64,000 nt of DNA, taken from Heloderma charlesbogerti. Its lineage: Eukaryota > Chordata > Lepidosauria > Squamata > Helodermatidae. The stretch's first letter is position 1. The number at the start of each line of letters is the position of its first letter. The notes beneath the pieces are model-generated. The model did no database searches and was not told the origin of the DNA. It saw nothing but the letters and a program-made list of their open reading frames with translations. The DNA lies in NCBI GenBank assembly GCA_026122225.1, contig JANEZZ010001491.1, positions 186,001-250,000 on the forward strand. The letters run 5' to 3'. The position numbers and the translations under genes were made by a program. Below, in pieces: positions 10,556-22,872 of the stretch.

Positions 10556-13500
10556 GGCATTACCATTCTCAATTCGAATTCAGGGTAAGCCATTTAACAT
10601 CACAGTGATCCAAATATATGCCTCAACCACAGATGCTAAAGAAGCAGAAGTAGATCAGTTCTATGAAGATCTGCAGCACCTACTGGATAGTACGCCAAAA
10701 AAAAGATGTTATTTTCATTATAGGAGACTGGAATGCTAAGGTGGGTAGTCAAACGACACCTGGAATTACAAGCAAGCATTGTCTGGGAGAACAAAATGAT
10801 GCGGGACATAGGCTGATAGAATTTTGCCAAGACAACTCACTGTGCATAACAAACACTCTCTTCCAACAACCTAAGAGACGACTTTATACATGGACTTCAC
10901 CAGACGGTCAACACCGAAATCAGATTGACTACATCCTTTGTAGCCAAAGGTGGCGGACATCTATGCAGTCGGTAAAAACAAGACCTGGAGCTGATTGTAC
11001 TTCAGATCACGAACTTCTTATTGCACAATTTAGAATCAGACTAAAGAGAATAGGGAAGACCCACAGATCAGTTAGATATGAGCTCACTAATATTCCTCAT
11101 GAATATGCAGTGGAGGTGAAGAACAGATTTAAGGGACTAGATTTAGTAGATAGCGTCCCGGAAGAACTATGCACAGGAGTTCGCAACATTGTTCAGGATG
11201 CGGCAACAAAAAAGTCCCAAAGAAAAAGAAAACCAAGAAGGCAAGATGGCTCTCTGCTGAGACACTGCGAGCAGCCCAAGAAAGAAGGAAAGCAAAAGGC
11301 AACAGTGATAGGGGGAGATATGCCCAATTAAATGCAAAATTCCAGAGGTTAGCCAGAAGAGATAAGGAATTATTTTTAAACAAGCAATGCGCGGAAGTGG
11401 AAGAAGATAATAGAATAGGAAGGACAAGAGACCTCTTCCAGAAAATCAGAAACATCGGAGGTCAATTCCAGGCAAAAATGGGTATGACCAAAAACAAAGA
11501 TGGCAAGGACCTAACAGAAGCAGAAGAGATCAAGAAAAGGTGGCAAGAATATACGGAAGATCTGTATAGGAAGGATAATAATATCGGGGATAGATTTGAC
11601 GGTGTAGTCAGTGAGCTAGAGCCAGACATCCTGAAGAGTGAGGTTGAATGGGCCTTAAGAAGCATTGCTAATAACAAGGCAGCAGGAGACGACAGTATCC
11701 CAGCTGAACTGTTTAAAATCTTTGCAAGATGATGCCGTTAAGGTGATGCATGCCATATACCAGCAAATTTGGAAAACACAAGAATGGCCAACAGATTGGA
11801 AAAATCCACAATATCCCCATACCTAAAAAGGGAAGCACCAAAGAATGTTCAAACTATCGAACAGTGGCACTTATTTCACATGCCAGTAAGGTAATGCTCA
11901 AGATCTTGCAAGGTAGACTCTAGCAATTCATGGAATGAGAATTGCCAGATGTACAAGCTGGGTTTAGAAAAGGCAGAGGAACTAGAGATCAAATTGCCAA
12001 TATCTGCTGGATAATGGAGAAAGACAGGGAGTTCCAGAAAGACATCTATTTCTGTTTTATTGACTATTCTAAAGCCTTTGACTGTGTGGATCATAACAAA
12101 TTGTGGCAAGTTCTTGGTGGTATGGGGATACCAAGTCATCTTGTCTGCCTCCTGAGGAATCTGTATAACGACCAAGTAGCAACGGTAAGAACAGACAACG
12201 GAACAATGGACTGGTTTAAGATTGGGAAAGGAGTACGGCAGGGTTGTATACTCTCACTCTACCTATTCAACCTGTACGCAGAACACATAATGCAACATGC
12301 TGGGCTTGATGAAGCCAAGGCTGGAGTTAAAATTGCTGGAAGAAACATTAACAATCTCCGATATGCAGATGATACCACTTTGATGGCTGAAAGCGAGGAG
12401 AAGCTGAGGAACCTCATGACGAAGGTGAAAGAAGAAAGTGTCAGGATGGACACTGAGCCCATAGAATCCCAGAGTAGTTCTGATTCTGAGGAAGAGCAGT
12501 CGCTCCTGGGAGAGGAGCGCGCTCCTCTTTCCCAGGACCAACAGCTGACAGAGATTCCTCCCACCAGCATTCCTAGTTTAGTTAGCAGTCCAGGGAGTGA
12601 CCAAGCACAGATAGCAGACTTGGTGGATGCGCGACACAGACGCAGAGAGCGGCGCCAGATGGAGGGCGCGGAAAGGAGGTGAAGTGCCAGGTTAGCGAGC
12701 AAACAACGGCTGCGCCCAGAGGCTCCAAGGGAAAAGGGGACGGACTCTCCCTAGTCCTTAAGTTCAGGGGTCTGCCAGTAATTCCCTTTCAAATGGGGAC
12801 CAACTGTTCCAACTTAGGGCATAGGTACTGTGCTGCTCAGATCTTGTTGCAATTGGTATAGTTGTTAAGTTGTAAAAGAAGAATAAAGCTTCGAAAGGGA
12901 TTCTTTTGTCTGTGTCTGGACTTGGCTACTGGTTTAGAGAGAGAGAGAGAGAGAGACCTCCAAGGAGCCCTTGACAGAAAGTGCAAAAGCTGGCTTGCAG
13001 TTAAACCTCAAAAAAACCAAGATTATGGCAACCAGCTTGATGGATAACTGGCAAATAGAGGGAGAAAATGTGGAGGCAGTGACAGACTTTGTCTTTCTAG
13101 GTGCAAAGATTACTGCAGGCGCTGACTGCAGCCAGGAAATCAGAAGACGTTTACTTCTTGGGAGGACAGCAATGACAAATCTTGATAAAATAGTGAAGAG
13201 CAGAGACATCACACTGACAACAAAGGTCCGCATAGTCAAAGCAATAGTATTCCCCGTGGTAAACTATGGCTGCGAGAGCTGGACCATAAGGAAGGCTAAG
13301 CGAAGGAAGACAGATGCTTTCGAACTGTGGTGCTGGAGGAAAATTCTAAGAGTGCCTTGGACTGCAAGAAGATCAAACCAGTCCATACTCCAGGAAATAA
13401 AGCCAGACTGCTCACTTGAGGGAAGGATATTAAAAGCAAAACTGAAGTACTTTGGCCACATCATGAGAAGACAGGATACCCTGGAGAAGATGCTGATGCT

Positions 13501-13683
13501 AGGGAAAGTGGAAGGCAAAAGAAAGAGGGGCCGACCAAGGGCAAGATGGATGGATGATATTCTGGAGGTGACAGACTTGACCTTGGGGGAGCTGGGGGTG
13601 GCAACGGCCGACAGGAAGCTCTGGCGTGGGCTGGTCCATGAAGTCACGAAGAGTCGGAAGTGACTGAGCGAATAAACAACAAC
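10556..13683 (+). mobile_element. BovB (RTE) LINE, older subfamily, 5'-truncated, containing a solo LTR
   Basis: Translation in shifting frames gives RTE endonuclease (GKPFNITVIQ, FIIGDWNAKVGSQ, YTWTSPDGQ, TSDHELL) and RT (GFRKGRGTRDQ, CFIDYSKAFDC, LRYADDTTLMAE), then the C-terminal WCWRKILRVPWTARR region. Frameshifts occur near 10700, 11215 and 11715-11940. The 12-base direct repeat AATGCCCTTTCT flanks it at 10544-10555 and 13684-13695. The 3' end GAATAAACAACAACAA differs from the younger BovB copies. The RT motif-A Asp is present in this copy. Confidence 0.92.
12439..12976 (+). mobile_element. Solo LTR inserted in BovB
   Basis: 538 bases beginning TGTCAGG and ending CTTGACA, so the 5-base ends TGTCA/TGACA are inverted and have the TG...CA form of LTRs. 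It is flanked by a perfect 5-base direct repeat GAAAG at 12434-12438 and 12977-12981, and removing it restores the BovB RT reading. AATAAA at 12882-12887 followed by T/G-rich DNA fits an R/U5 end. The 5-base duplication suggests a Ty3/Gypsy-type or retroviral source; the internal region has been lost. An open frame runs from BovB into the LTR to 12682. Confidence 0.88.
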
Positions 13684-14204
13684 AATGCCCTTTCTATTTT
13701 GGAGCAGAGTATCCCATTCAGAGTTCACTAGTTTCTTGAAAAGCAAAGGCAAAGGAACCTCCCTCTTAATTGCCTTGGTTTCTGGAAAGACTGATGCTCC
13801 TCTGGAGGCAGCTACTGAGGAACGAGTAGGTTCTTCCTGCAAAGGGGAGTTGAGGCCTAGGGTGGCCAGCATAGAGAGTAGAGGGAATAAATCATCTAAG
13901 TTAAAGACATGTTCCTTAGGAGGTTGCTCAGTTTGAGCCAAGTCTGATAATTTTCTTACTTCCTGATCTGATATGAATGAGAGTTGTATGCAGGGGGGTG
14001 ACCGCTGGGCAAAAGGGAGTGAGGCGGTAGTAAGGCCTGGTCAGATTCTGCCGAGAAGTTAATGGTGGCAGTCAAGGTGGTGGGTTTACTTTTAGTGGTT
14101 CGTTTAGGAGCTCTCCATTTAATGGGCTGTCCTTTTTCAGCCCTCTTTGATTTAGATGCAGCTCGGGGTGGAGAGGAAGAAGGTGAGGACTGAAAGGACA
14201 GTGG

Positions 14205-14246
14205 TGCCTTGTAGGCCCCTTCCAACCTTACTATTCTATGATTCTC
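14205..14246 (+). mobile_element. Short CR1 3'-end fragment
   Basis: TAGGCCCCTTCCAACC followed by ATTCTATGATTCT is the CR1 3' terminus and tail, lying inside the DIRS gag-like region. Confidence 0.65.
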
Positions 14247-14890
14247 TCTTCATTGGAGTACCTGCTCTGGACTTCCTTGGGAAATGCCTATCAAGAATTT
14301 ATTTGGTAAGTTCACTCACTACATTGGTTCTAATTTTTGGATAAATTGATCCACACTGAAGGGAGGAGGGGGTGTTGACCTGAAGAAAGGATTAGGCCTT
14401 GTGATCTGCAGCTACTGAAGACCTGGGTAGGCCTGAAAGGCAGAAGATGGCACCACCTGGAATTGGCAAGAAGATTCCAGCTGGACAAAATGGCGGCTGC
14501 TGTCTTTGGCATTGCTCTGATCTCCCCCCGCCAACTCCAAACTTCATGGGTCAGCTGTGGTATCCTCCGCTGGGGCCGATTTGGTGTCGGAGGCCTCAGA
14601 AATCATACTTCCTGGTTGATAGGCTGTTCAGCAGTGTGTTGGGGGTCAGTTTCGGATGTGGCCTCTTCGGAACGTGGGGAAATAGCCACCTCCTCATGCT
14701 ATTAGTGCTGGTTTCTACCATGCTCAGATATGGTGTCGTGATTGTGAGGCCCAGGAGACTCTGAAGCTTGGTGGTTGGGAGTGTAGGATGCAAGGGAGCT
14801 CCATGAGGAGGTGTGCTGGAGTGCACGTGGAGCCTTGATGACCCCAATGTGTGTAGTCTTCTATCCAGGCTTCTTTAATGGTGTTGTTCC

Positions 14891-16165
14891 CTTCCCTACC
14901 GGAGCCATCAGAATGGGGATTGGAAGGTAAGGACAGAAAATTTTTATTTTTTTTACAAATAGAACGGTAGAAGGAAGGCTGGGATCCAGAAATAGTAAGA
15001 AAAAGAATTAAGGAGAGGTCAGAAAAAAAGTGTTTTAAGAGGAAAAGTGAAGAGGAAGTTCGTCAGATGACTGCCCTGGGTGAGGTAGGGAAGGAACATG
15101 GGCAAAGCCAGAGGAAGCAGCACTTGGAAAATCACAATCATATGTTCCCTGCCTTCCTGAGCAGTGCCAAGGAAACAACCCAGTCTTTTGGACTCCTCCT
15201 CATGCCATATAGAGAACAACAACCACCCTCCCCACAAGCATGGCAGCAATATGGAGGAAGAAAAGTAGAAAGGTCAGAAAAGATGATAGAAGGGAAAACA
15301 CTGTACAATTAACAGAATGCTATCTGTTAATTCAGATGACATCCTCCATGAGATATGGGGTGAGGATAAAAAGGGTCAGCATTACATTTTGGATTTTCAG
15401 GTGGGCAGCTAAACGTAAAAGATAATGAGTTTTTCAGGGTCATTCCCACAGGCCAAATCAAAATTTAAATGCAGACTTCCTAAAATGTTTTTCATACACT
15501 CAAGGACTAAGAGGTTGAGAAACAATGTAAATGCAATTATAGCCAATCAAGTGCCCTAAATGCTAACTGATAAAGGCATTCCTTTCTGCCAATGCACAAT
15601 CAGTGACTGCAATCACTTTGTCGTTCTCCGAAAATAGCATGAATTTTTTAAAAGTGTTTTACACTTCAGTAAAAGTGAATGAAGTTTTACTGCCCAATCT
15701 GTACTAGTAGTACAGTTTCAAATACAAATCCCAGAGCTAGTAAAAGTGAACAATTAATCCCCTCAAGGCAGCAGTGGCTACTATCCCTGTCTCAAGAAGT
15801 AGCACAACAGCCACCTTTTGGGGCAGACTCTCCTTTCCTCTGTAACTGAGTCTTTCCAGAGTAGAGGCTGGTGATAACTTGGCATTCTGTGGCTGTTTAT
15901 TGGCTGAGGAGCAAATAACACGAACGGTCTCTTTGCAACTGGTTTTTTAAAAAATGAATAAATAAAGCAGTTTTGTTGCACGAAGGGCAGAAAACTGCAT
16001 CTCTACCCCAGATGCCAGGCTTCAATTGCAACGGTCAAATAATTGTTAGAATGGCAGCAGATAAAGCCAATCTATGGCAGTGGGCTATAACATCCATCAC
16101 ATTTGTATCCCACCCTTCCTCCAAGGAATTCAAGACAGTATGTATGTTGTTTATCCTCATGTTCT
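14891..16165. other. Intronic stretch, nothing recognised
   Basis: Contains only a T-rich run near 14941-14952. No similarity or structure recognised. Confidence 0.35.
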
Positions 16166-16167
16166 GA

Positions 16168-17268
16168 GGGGGATTTGACCAAAGAGAAATAAGGAAAAAA
16201 CTAAAATTTTTACACACAAATATCAGTACTAGAACAATAAAATAATGTATAAAACATAACTAAAGGTGCAGATAAAGGACAATTGGTAAATAGAAATTGA
16301 ACAAACTTCTCCATAATGTACAAGGGTTATAGGTCAGACAAAACATATCACAGCTCCGATACAAACTTCAATCTCAAATTGCAAGGGCAATCTGTTGAAT
16401 TTAACGTTGTTGCTTGCCAAATACGTTTCGACTAGATAGGTCTTCTTCAATCACAGATTTACAAACTTCAAATGTCTGCTGTTCCCATTATTTGCAAAAG
16501 TTCCATTAACTTTGATTCAAATAAAGCTCACCATATACTTAGACCGGATGCTGTGAAATACTTCTCTACTCAGGCCAGAAGGGTCTGAATGAAAATTTTC
16601 AATTCAAATGTTGAAGCAGCAAGCATTTATAAAAAATAAATTAAACTAGATTAATTTCTGGGCTTTCCCCTTATATTCAAAATCTTAAAATAACCTTCAA
16701 CATTTGAATTTAGAACTTTCCTTCATACACTATGGGTCTGAGCAGAGGAGTATTTCACAGTATCCACTCTAACTACATGGCGAACTTAAGCAAAATTAAT
16801 GGGACTTCTGCAAATAATGGGGAAATATGAGTAAGATGTAAAATCAGTATTATTTCTTTACTGTACGCCCCAGAAGCATATATCCTGACTAATTTGGATA
16901 CTGGATTTTTTGGATCCATGCTGAAGCTGAAGTTTTGTAAATCTGTCACTGAAGAAGACTATCCAGTCAAAACGTGTATGGCAAGCAACAACGTTAAATT
17001 TAAGATTGCCCTTGTAATTTGAGACTGAAATTTGTAACAGAGCTGTGGTGTTTTCTGTCTTTATAATCCTTGTATATTACTATGAAGTTAGTTCAATTTC
17101 TGTTTACAAATTGACATTTATCTGCACCTTTTGTTGTGCATTTTAGTTATGCTTTATAAAATATTTTATTGTCCTAGTACTGATGTGTGTGTGTGTGTGT
17201 GAGTAAAATTTGCAGTTCTTTCCTAATCTCTTATTTCTCTTCAATTGGTCAAGAAATTATCTCTCTGG
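16168..17268. mobile_element. Long fold-back element, about 1.1 kb
   Basis: The left half (about 16168-16625) is the inverted copy of the right half (about 16690-17268), with a short loop around 16630-16690. Checkpoints from outside in: AGAGAAATAAG (16180) / CTTATTTCTCT (17230); ATCAGTACTAG / CTAGTACTGAT; AATTTAACGTTGTTGCTTGC / GCAAGCAACAACGTTAAATT; CCATTATTTGCAAAAGT / ACTTCTGCAAATAATGG. No ORF. Each arm has a GAAGAAGAC...GTC(A/G)AAACG core. Class unknown; a Penelope-like origin is possible but unproven. Confidence 0.75.
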
Positions 17269-18070
17269 CTTGACCTTGGGGGTTTGACCAAGTCAATCGC
17301 TCTCAGTCTAGGTAACTAGTAAGATTCACAGATGAATGTGGATTCAATTCCTTGTCAGATTCCAACATTCTAAGCCACTACATTGCACAGGTTCCAGATA
17401 TATATGGAGTAACCCATGGATCCTCAGGGCATGGGTTAAACTTCACAGGTAGAAAAATTAAACACCACCATTCTTTCCCACTACAATAATGGTAAAACTG
17501 GGTCTTGCCTGTTTATAAAATATTCAGACCCTGTATTCTGAAAGTGAAAAAAAATCCGTATCTGTAAAATTCCTTTTTCAGCAACACAGAACTCATTTAT
17601 GTTCACTTCTAGTAAAACACATTTCCTATTCAAAACCTTTACTCTTGCACTTTTAGTTCAACAAGAACATTCCTCAAGATGTTGCTATGGGCATGAAATG
17701 ATTAAGGGAAGCCGCTCTGAACAAGTTTTTCCTTTTGGACCAAGAATACTTATGAAAACTGGAGAAGGTCAGTGGATTTCAAACTTTCTACCTTTAGACA
17801 CTGCTTTCCACATCAACTTGACTACCCAGGACCCCCTGTACATTTCTGAAGGATTCTGGGTACTAGTGTTTCAGGGTACACAGTAAGCCTCTTCCCCATA
17901 TTTATTTATCTCAAAACCATTATATCCTACCTTATCTCCAAAGAGTTCTAGGAAGCTGACAAATAAATAATGTAACAATTAAAAATATCCCTCCATAAAC
18001 ACAAAAACAGCAGCTGAAAGACACAACACACAATAATAAAAATATTGAAACTATTTAAATGTAAAAACTG
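17269..18070. other. Intronic stretch, nothing recognised
   Basis: No exon, known repeat terminus or structure recognised between the fold-back element and the repeat at 18075. Confidence 0.35.
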
Positions 18071-18074
18071 GAGA

Positions 18075-18300
18075 AGGGTGCTTCCAGACAAGCCTTTTAT
18101 CATGCCATCACCCTGCCTCATTCACTGAATTTTACTGGAGGTCCAGACATAGTCTTCCACTTGTAACCCTCCTGTGTTTTCCCACCGCTTCTTCCATCTT
18201 TTTTCTTTCCACAAAAACAAAATCTGTTAAGGAGGAAAAGGCATAATAGCTGCAGAATGTATTTTAATTGGAGCCCTCTGGTTGAAGGCCCCTGAAACAA
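18075..18300. repeat. Unnamed interspersed repeat, copy 1 (partner at 52620)
   Basis: Shares an ordered series of blocks with 52620-52830: 'gccttttat', CCTGCTTCATTCA-like, 'ttccac.tgtaaccctcc', TTTTCCC, CTTCTTCCATCTTTTTT, AAATCTGTTAAG. Same strand in both. No coding capacity. Class not recognised. Confidence 0.6.
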
Positions 18301-18554
18301 CAAGTTAAATATACCAACTGAAGGTCTTCCTAAAAAAGAAGGCCTTCCTCAATTTCCAGAATGTCGTTAGAAAGTAAGATGGACTTTCCTTGGAAAGGAG
18401 CTCTAGAGCCCAGACATTTAAATACACACCTTGAAACTCATCTAGCATTCCTCTGGGGCTGTGCTTTGAAGGAAATGGATTAGTAGAAGTGACAGGAAAG
18501 CCGCCCTCCAGAGAAACTTCACCACCATTAGCAATCTTCTCACAAAAACCGCCT

Positions 18555-19075
18555 AATAACAGCTTGGCTGTTGTCGGGAGTTGCCCCTTTCCAACATGTA
18601 ACTCCTTTGCTGAGGGAACTGCACTGGCTGCCTATTTGCTATTGGTACAACTTTAAGGTTTTAGTACTTGTGTACAAAGCCCTAAACAACTCAGGACCAG
18701 TATACTTGAGAGAGCGCCTTCTTCTTGGAGGGCTTGCTCCTGGTGGTTCCACATGGACCAATGGCCTGACTGGAGTCCACCAGGAGAAGAGCCTTCAGCG
18801 TGGCAGCCCCTTTTCTTTGGAATTCCCTGCCCCTGGAGGTCAGGCAGGCACCAACACTGCATTGTTTTTGGTGCCTCCTGAAAACAGCACTGTTCCAGGA
18901 GGCATTTCTTAATTGACCAGTTACAGTTTTTATTAGCATTGTGTTTTTAAACAAGTGTAATTTTAACGTGCTGTTTTAATCTTTCTATGCTCTTGCTGTT
19001 TTATCTTTTGTGTTTACTGCTCCGAAATCTGTTCTAGATATGGAGCAGTAAATAAATAAATAAATAAATAAATAA
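18555..19075 (+). mobile_element. L2-type LINE 3' fragment
   Basis: Plus strand; ORF2 C-terminal reading includes LHWLPICYWYNFKVLVLVYK and ALNNSGPVYLRERLL, matching LHWLPVHFRARFKVLVLTFK and LGPGYLKDRLL of the long copy at 56 kb. Ends in (AAATA)n at 19049-19075. Broken frames. Confidence 0.85.
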
Positions 19076-19732
19076 GCTTTTAAGAAACTCCAGGTTCCCC
19101 AGAACACAGTTTGAAAACAAATGCAGTAGGTTAACATAGAATTTTTCATCAAACTCTTTTCAAGATTAAGCAAATCTTAGAACCTTTTAGTTTGATATCT
19201 GAAAATATTGTCTTCAGACTGTCAAAATGTTTATTAATGCCAACACTGTGCTGAAATTTCTACAGGCACAGTAATGACCACCACGAGTATTGATCACAAC
19301 TATCCAGGGTCTTCTAGTATAGCAGTTTACATGGATATTTAGCAAAGTCCCTATTCACATGGAATAAACTTGGATCCCCAAACCATTCACGCTGGCAAGA
19401 AAGACCATTTTTGCCAGTGCAACTGATTTGAGTTGTTGACACACAAGGTCTCTATCATATGGTTTAAGGTCTCAGTAGATTAGCACAAATACTGTTTAAA
19501 TGTCAGAAAAAGGCTAGCTTCTTTTCAAGATATAGTTTCTATATGAAGGCAATTTTTTTTTTGTATAGAAGAGTACTGCATATTGCGAGCCCCCACCCAC
19601 AGTCTGAACTAGGCCATTGGTGCCCTGTATTTAATAGGAACCATTTTATATCATGTTAATCATACTTCTGGAGGTATTTGTTACTCTGAGTAATCTCTGT
19701 AGGCACAATCTAGCCACAGCTCAGTACATTTA
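19076..19732. other. Intronic stretch, nothing recognised
   Basis: No exon or repeat terminus recognised. Confidence 0.35.
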
Positions 19733-20165
19733 GGGCGCAATCCTATGCAGATAGGCAGCCACCTCTGAACTCGGAGGTGACCGACTATCCAATGCAGGGC
19801 AGGAGGAGCACAGAGGGGATCATTCCCTCCATGCTGTTCCTGCCCTGCACTTTCGGCTAGGCAGCCGACTGCGGCTGTCTAGCCGTGGGAGGGCTAAGCA
19901 GGGGAGGAGGCTGCTGTACGACACATTGGATATGTTGTACAGGCACTTCCGCCCTCCCCGCCTGGCATGCCCCATTTTGGCTGCTCCACGCTCCTCTTAA
20001 GAACGCAGAGCATGGGGCTTTTCCGCGCTGCCTCGCAGGCAGCACAGAAGTGGAGGGAGGTCAGATCTCTGGGAACCGACCGCGAAGCGTGGTCTCCGAT
20101 GTTGGTTCCCGGAAAACCAGATATCCTATGCTGACTAGCGGCCATAGGATTGCTCCCTTATAGAC
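19733..20165. mobile_element. Non-autonomous DNA element 'A', copy 1, about 430 bases
   Basis: Ends are inverted: AGGGCGCAATCCTATG on the left and CATAGGATTGCTCCCTTA on the right. The interior is GC-rich and shares blocks with 35757-36333 (there in the other orientation) and 40540-40966, such as GGTTCCCGG, TGCCTCGCAGGCAG and CGACACATTGG. No ORF of recognised function. Confidence 0.65.
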
Positions 20166-21292
20166 TAATCCTAAAGTGCTGGGTGGGGGAGGGGAGAGAG
20201 AGAGAGAGGAACCGGCCAGGCAGAAGGGGAAGAAGAGCTTTCTCCCCCCACACACATTTTTCTTTATCAAATTTCCTTTCCATTGCCTTTTATTGGAGGG
20301 TGGGGGTGGAATTCACTGCACCATCTCCAGGACTGCCATAGTTTCCCTCCCACTTTGGGATGTGTGGTGGGGGAATGAGGGAGCTTTGGATAGAGTGGAT
20401 CTAAGCCCTCCCCTGATCTACCCCCAGCACACACTTCCCCCTTGATCTCTGTCAGCAGAGCAACAGCTGCAGAACTTTCCACCATCAAATCAGTGAAGCC
20501 TCCAATGCTGGATCTCCTTCACTGCAAAGTATTGTCCTATGGCCCTTCAGCCATCCTCCCTGAGGAAGTTTGGATTGCTCCCTTATTCCATTAATTTCAA
20601 TGACAGAAAATCCAGAATATTTAAAAGTGCTTAGCTTTGACTGGATAGAACCCAATGTATCTATTAAACAGCAAGTCCCTTTTCTGACAACAGCTACACA
20701 AGATACTTCAGATGTTAGTCTGTGCTTAATAAAATTGCCGGTTGGCAGTTTCTTGCCAATTACTTGGTTTTTGGCAGTGTTTCTCAAACTTTTTGAACTC
20801 AGACATCCCTTCTAAGCTTATTCTTTTATCATCCCATTGGCCCAGCACCAAGCATTTCCTAAACTTACTCTGTCTTTTACCAACCTCATTGGCCCAGCAT
20901 CAAGCATTTGTTCCACATATGAGTACAAGCAGAGACTTTCCTTTAATCGTGTCATATGTAACCTGCTGTTGCATGAGAGCAGTTGATGCCTGGAACACAT
21001 CCTCTCCATCACCTCACATAAGCTGTCTTACCTCTTCCTTGGAGACAGAGTGAATGCAATGCCAAACCTCATCTAAGATGCACATTAGTATCTGCTTGGC
21101 TCAGGATTTTCTGCCTTCCTGGAACGTCACACCCATCTCCATCCACTTTGTAGCAACAACCCCAGTTTAAGAATCTAACCTCTTGTCAAATATTTGACCA
21201 GTTACAAGATTATCTGTATCTCGAAAAGGCATCTTCACCAACCCAGCAGAAATTATTAGCTTATTCCATAGTGGCAAAATGAACTTAATATA
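20166..21292. other. Intronic stretch, nothing recognised
   Basis: A GAGAGAGAG run near 20194-20207 and some duplicated wording (CCCAGCACCAAGCATTT near 20839 and CCCAGCATCAAGCATTT near 20892). No exon or repeat family named. Confidence 0.35.
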
Positions 21293-21668
21293 TTGTTTAT
21301 TTATTTATTTGTTTATTTATTGAATTCATTAATCACCCATCTGGCTAGTCACCCAGCCACTCTGGGTGATGTACAATAATAAAAACAGTTTAAAACAATA
21401 AAATTCTACATTAAAAACATCATATTTCTAAAAATACCCTAACCCACCCCAAATGCCTGCCTGAACAACCACATTTTTAATGCCTGGCGGAAGCTCATTA
21501 AAGAGGGGGCATAGCGGGGTTCCCTAGGGAGGGAGTTCCACACAGTGGAGGCCACCACAGAGAAGGCCCTCTCCCTCGTCCTCACCAGTCTAGCTTTCCT
21601 GGCTGATGGGACAGAGAGAAGGCCACCCAAGGCTGATCTTGTTAAGCAGCCTGTCTGGTGTTGCTGGA
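21293..21668 (-). mobile_element. L2-type LINE 3' fragment
   Basis: Begins with (TTTA)n, then AATCACCCATCTGG and CACTCTGGGTGATGTACAA, a variant 3' terminus. The minus-strand translation gives SARKARLVRTRERAFSVVAS and TVWNSLPREPRYAPSL, like the C-terminus of the long L2 copy. Confidence 0.8.
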
Positions 21669-22744
21669 GGCGCTCCTTAAGATAGGCTGTTTATAGTATC
21701 TAAACAATCAGAGTGTTTGTGAGGGGGGTGTTATGGTAGGATTACATTGCTACCAAGAAAACAGCTTTGAAAATATAGCCAAGTCACATATTCATGTGGC
21801 CACCATATGTCAATGGAAGGAGATGAGAACCAAATCAAACTTCTCTTAATGGAAAAACTGACAACAGAATTTAACTGGAGAAAGGTATTTCAGTACTCCA
21901 GAATCATACAAATAATGTAGAGTTTGCCAAATACTGCTTGTTAAGAGAGCATACCAAGCTCCACCACTTTAAAAGAATACTTTCTTCCATTTTTGTTATT
22001 TTGATTTGGTAATGTTAGGTTAAGAAAAGCCAGAATGTACACAAGGAGAGTCCTCAGGGGTTATATGAAGGACACAGCACACCTCTGACATGAATAAATC
22101 ACAGTGGTAACTTAAAGAAAATGTTCTATACCTAGTGAGTGAATAATGCCATGACAACTCAAAGAGGTGGCAGAACATACTGTACCAATTCTTGCACTGT
22201 CAACTTTAATATACTTTGTTTCATTCTCTCTAATTTGTAAGACTTTACACACAATTGCAGTATGATCAATTAAACAAGCTTTGCATAACTAAAACAGACA
22301 CCTTACAGATAAATAATCAAGAAAAGGAAAGAGTTCTCTCCCCCCCCCCTTTTATTATTAGGCTATGGGGAATTAACTTGCCTCTAACCTAAACTGTATG
22401 CTCATTCCTAATACTACCCATTAGAAAACCGAAGTGTTGATTGGATGAAGGATACACCAGCGGGCAAATGTAAGATTTGTGCTAGACTGAAGAATTGTCT
22501 TAATTAGAGGTAGAACGGCAGCAGGTGAACAGCAGCAACTATCCCAGGTGCAGTCTCTGCTGCACTTTTTTCACAGATGCCCCTCAGGAGCAAAAGGGAA
22601 AGAAACATTTGGGCTCGGCCCTAGACCCACATTGGTTTTGTTTTGCTTTGCTTCAGGATCACAAAATGCAAGCTGGTAAAAACAAGTGGCTCGGTGCTTT
22701 CCCTTTCTGCCTATCTACACTAAGTAGAACAAGCAGGTGTAAGT
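21669..22744. other. Intronic stretch, nothing recognised
   Basis: A C10 run lies at about 22342-22352. No exon or repeat family named. Confidence 0.35.
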
Positions 22745-22872
22745 CAGCCTTCCTCAACTTGGTGCCCTCCAGATGTTTTGGCCTTCAACTCCCACCATCC
22801 CCAGCCCACATGGCCAAAGGTCAGGAATGCTGGGTGTTGCAGTCCAAAACATCTGGAGGGCAACAGGTTAGG
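22745..22872. mobile_element. Palindromic MITE, 'CCAGATGTTT' family
   Basis: GCCCTCCAGATGTTTTGGCC and CCAAAACATCTGGAGGGC form the inverted ends; arms near 60 bases. Confidence 0.75.

Larger units (their letters stand above)
9175..14890 (-). mobile_element. DIRS-type retrotransposon, 3'-truncated, interrupted by a BovB insertion
   Basis: Minus-strand reading order: a Ser/Pro-rich gag-like region (about 14880-13700), further gag-like sequence (10543-9800), then reverse transcriptase (about 9760-9180). RT signs include IQHHLDIRVIEPVYP, GVYFVCYPEGR, SILDLKYVN, SIDLIEV, AHRRFLQF and HFQYHALPFSLA, the arrangement of DIRS-like rather than LINE RTs. The frame is broken by many stops and shifts. The gag reading resumes on the other side of the BovB copy, showing that one element was split. 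No tyrosine recombinase is seen, so the 3' part is missing. Confidence 0.7.
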
